The notes below the pieces were generated by a model, which ran no database searches, had not been told where the DNA came from, and worked only from the letters and a program-made list of their open reading frames with translations. Below are positions 4,871 through 5,428 of a stretch of 5,428 nt of DNA, one piece after another (position 1 is the first letter of the stretch; each line of letters opens with the position of its first letter). The DNA lies in assembly GCA_023248095.1 (NCBI GenBank), contig JAHFFF010000119.1, positions 1-5,428 of the forward strand. The letters are read 5' to 3'. The position numbers were made by a program, and so were the translations under genes. This DNA comes from Candidatus Omnitrophota bacterium (GTDB taxonomy: Bacteria > Omnitrophota > Gorgyraeia > 1-14-0-20-64-10).

Positions 4871-5428
4871 GGGCTGCATCGACGCAAGCGGAGCCGGTCC
4901 CGCAGTCTGTACAAAAGCTGCTTGGCCGCCTCGCACAGGCTGGGGTGTTCAAGGATTTTTATCTTGCCGGAGGGACCGGGCTGGCGTTGCTTTTGTCGCA
5001 TCGCCGATCCGTAGACCTGGACCTCTTCTCCCGGAGAAATCGACTCCTTTCCGATGAGCGGAGAACCTTGGTTTTAAAGCTTAAGTCCGTCTCCCCGTGG
5101 ACCCTTCTTGAGGAAAAGGATGGGACTCTTCACGGCCGGCTTGGACGGGTGAGGGTGAGCTTCTTTGGGTACCCTCAGCCGCTGGTCAAACCTCTTCTGC
5201 GCCGGGGCCGGGTCCGCATCGCCTCGCTGGAAGACATTGGGCTCATGAAGATCGGGGCCATCATCGGCAGAGGCTCCCGCAAGGATTTTGTGGACCTCTT
5301 TGAGATTTGTCAACGTTGCCCTCTAGATAATCTTTTTCGCCTGGGGAAGCGAAAGTTCAAGGACTCACGGGACTTTATCCTGCAGGCATTGAAGGCGCTT
5401 TGCTTCTTTGAGGATGCTGAACGGGAAC
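4867..5428 (+). CDS. AbiEii/AbiGii-type nucleotidyltransferase, 3' end missing
   Basis: The frame opens at ATG 4867 and runs off the window; 187 codons are visible. The nucleotidyltransferase core is clear: FYLAGGTGLALLL (31-43) followed by the metal-binding VDLDLF, with Asp50 and Asp52. Next come the family's RVRVSFFGYPQPLV strand (95-107), the IASLEDIGLMKIGAI helix (118-132, with Lys128) and RGSRKDFVDLFEI (135-147), the conserved RG..KDF.DL signature. Relatives in AbiE and MenAT systems transfer nucleotides to RNA or proteins and stop growth, often as phage defence. The target here is unknown. Ser98 lies near where a third acidic residue might be expected; I recall Ser as common in this subgroup. 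Translation is coupled to the upstream HTH gene by ATGA. The end of the visible part looks richer in A+T than the upstream operon, which hints at transfer. Confidence 0.9.
   Translation, partial: MRAASTQAEPVPQSVQKLLGRLAQAGVFKDFYLAGGTGLALLLSHRRSVDLDLFSRRNRLLSDERRTLVLKLKSVSPWTLLEEKDGTLHGRLGRVRVSFFGYPQPLVKPLLRRGRVRIASLEDIGLMKIGAIIGRGSRKDFVDLFEICQRCPLDNLFRLGKRKFKDSRDFILQALKALCFFEDAERE

Noticed and set aside
4797..5057. Plus-strand open frame across the HTH/nucleotidyltransferase junction
   Set aside because: Both real frames here carry conserved motifs, while this one is low-complexity and out of phase.

Overview
The window is bacterial, GC-rich and densely coding. It carries seven protein genes and no RNA gene, CRISPR array or insertion sequence that I can recognise. 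Two secreted proteins with n-region/h-region signal peptides, TTG starts and weak or missing Shine-Dalgarno sequences fit a Gram-negative-type organism. The style of the NlpC/P60 protein and of the DUF819 neighbour leans me toward the PVC group (Verrucomicrobiota-like), but this is a guess and could be wrong.

Layout. Positions 1-336 (+) hold the 3' part of a PIN-domain nuclease gene, probably a toxin-type RNase. On the opposite strand, 236-1099 (-) encodes an exported M15/VanY-type D,D- (or L,D-) carboxypeptidase whose last 33 residues run antisense into the PIN gene. A short divergent intergenic region around 1100-1129 contains a perfectly symmetric ATTATAAT that gives a TATAAT -10 hexamer on each strand. 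To its right lies a tight (+) operon: an exported SH3-NlpC/P60 peptidase (1130-2068), an L-Ala-D/L-Glu epimerase of the enolase superfamily (2071-3105) and a DUF819-type multi-pass membrane protein (3093-4292). After a 32-bp gap with its own promoter and an imperfect palindrome, a two-gene unit follows: a HTH-plus-DUF6922-like protein (4325-4870) overlapping by ATGA an AbiEii/AbiGii-type nucleotidyltransferase (4867 to the window end, incomplete).

How the genes work together. The central four genes read as a murein-peptide salvage cassette. The M15 enzyme would trim terminal D-Ala, and the NlpC/P60 enzyme would cut after D-Glu to release L-Ala-D-Glu, both outside the cytoplasm. The epimerase, which has no signal peptide, would convert L-Ala-D-Glu to L-Ala-L-Glu in the cytosol. 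The DUF819 membrane protein is the only element able to bridge the compartments, so I propose it as a dipeptide or murein-peptide transporter. That role is inference. The last two genes look like a toxin-antitoxin or abortive-infection module with an autoregulatory site over its promoter. With the PIN gene, toxin-type genes therefore flank the salvage cassette on both sides.
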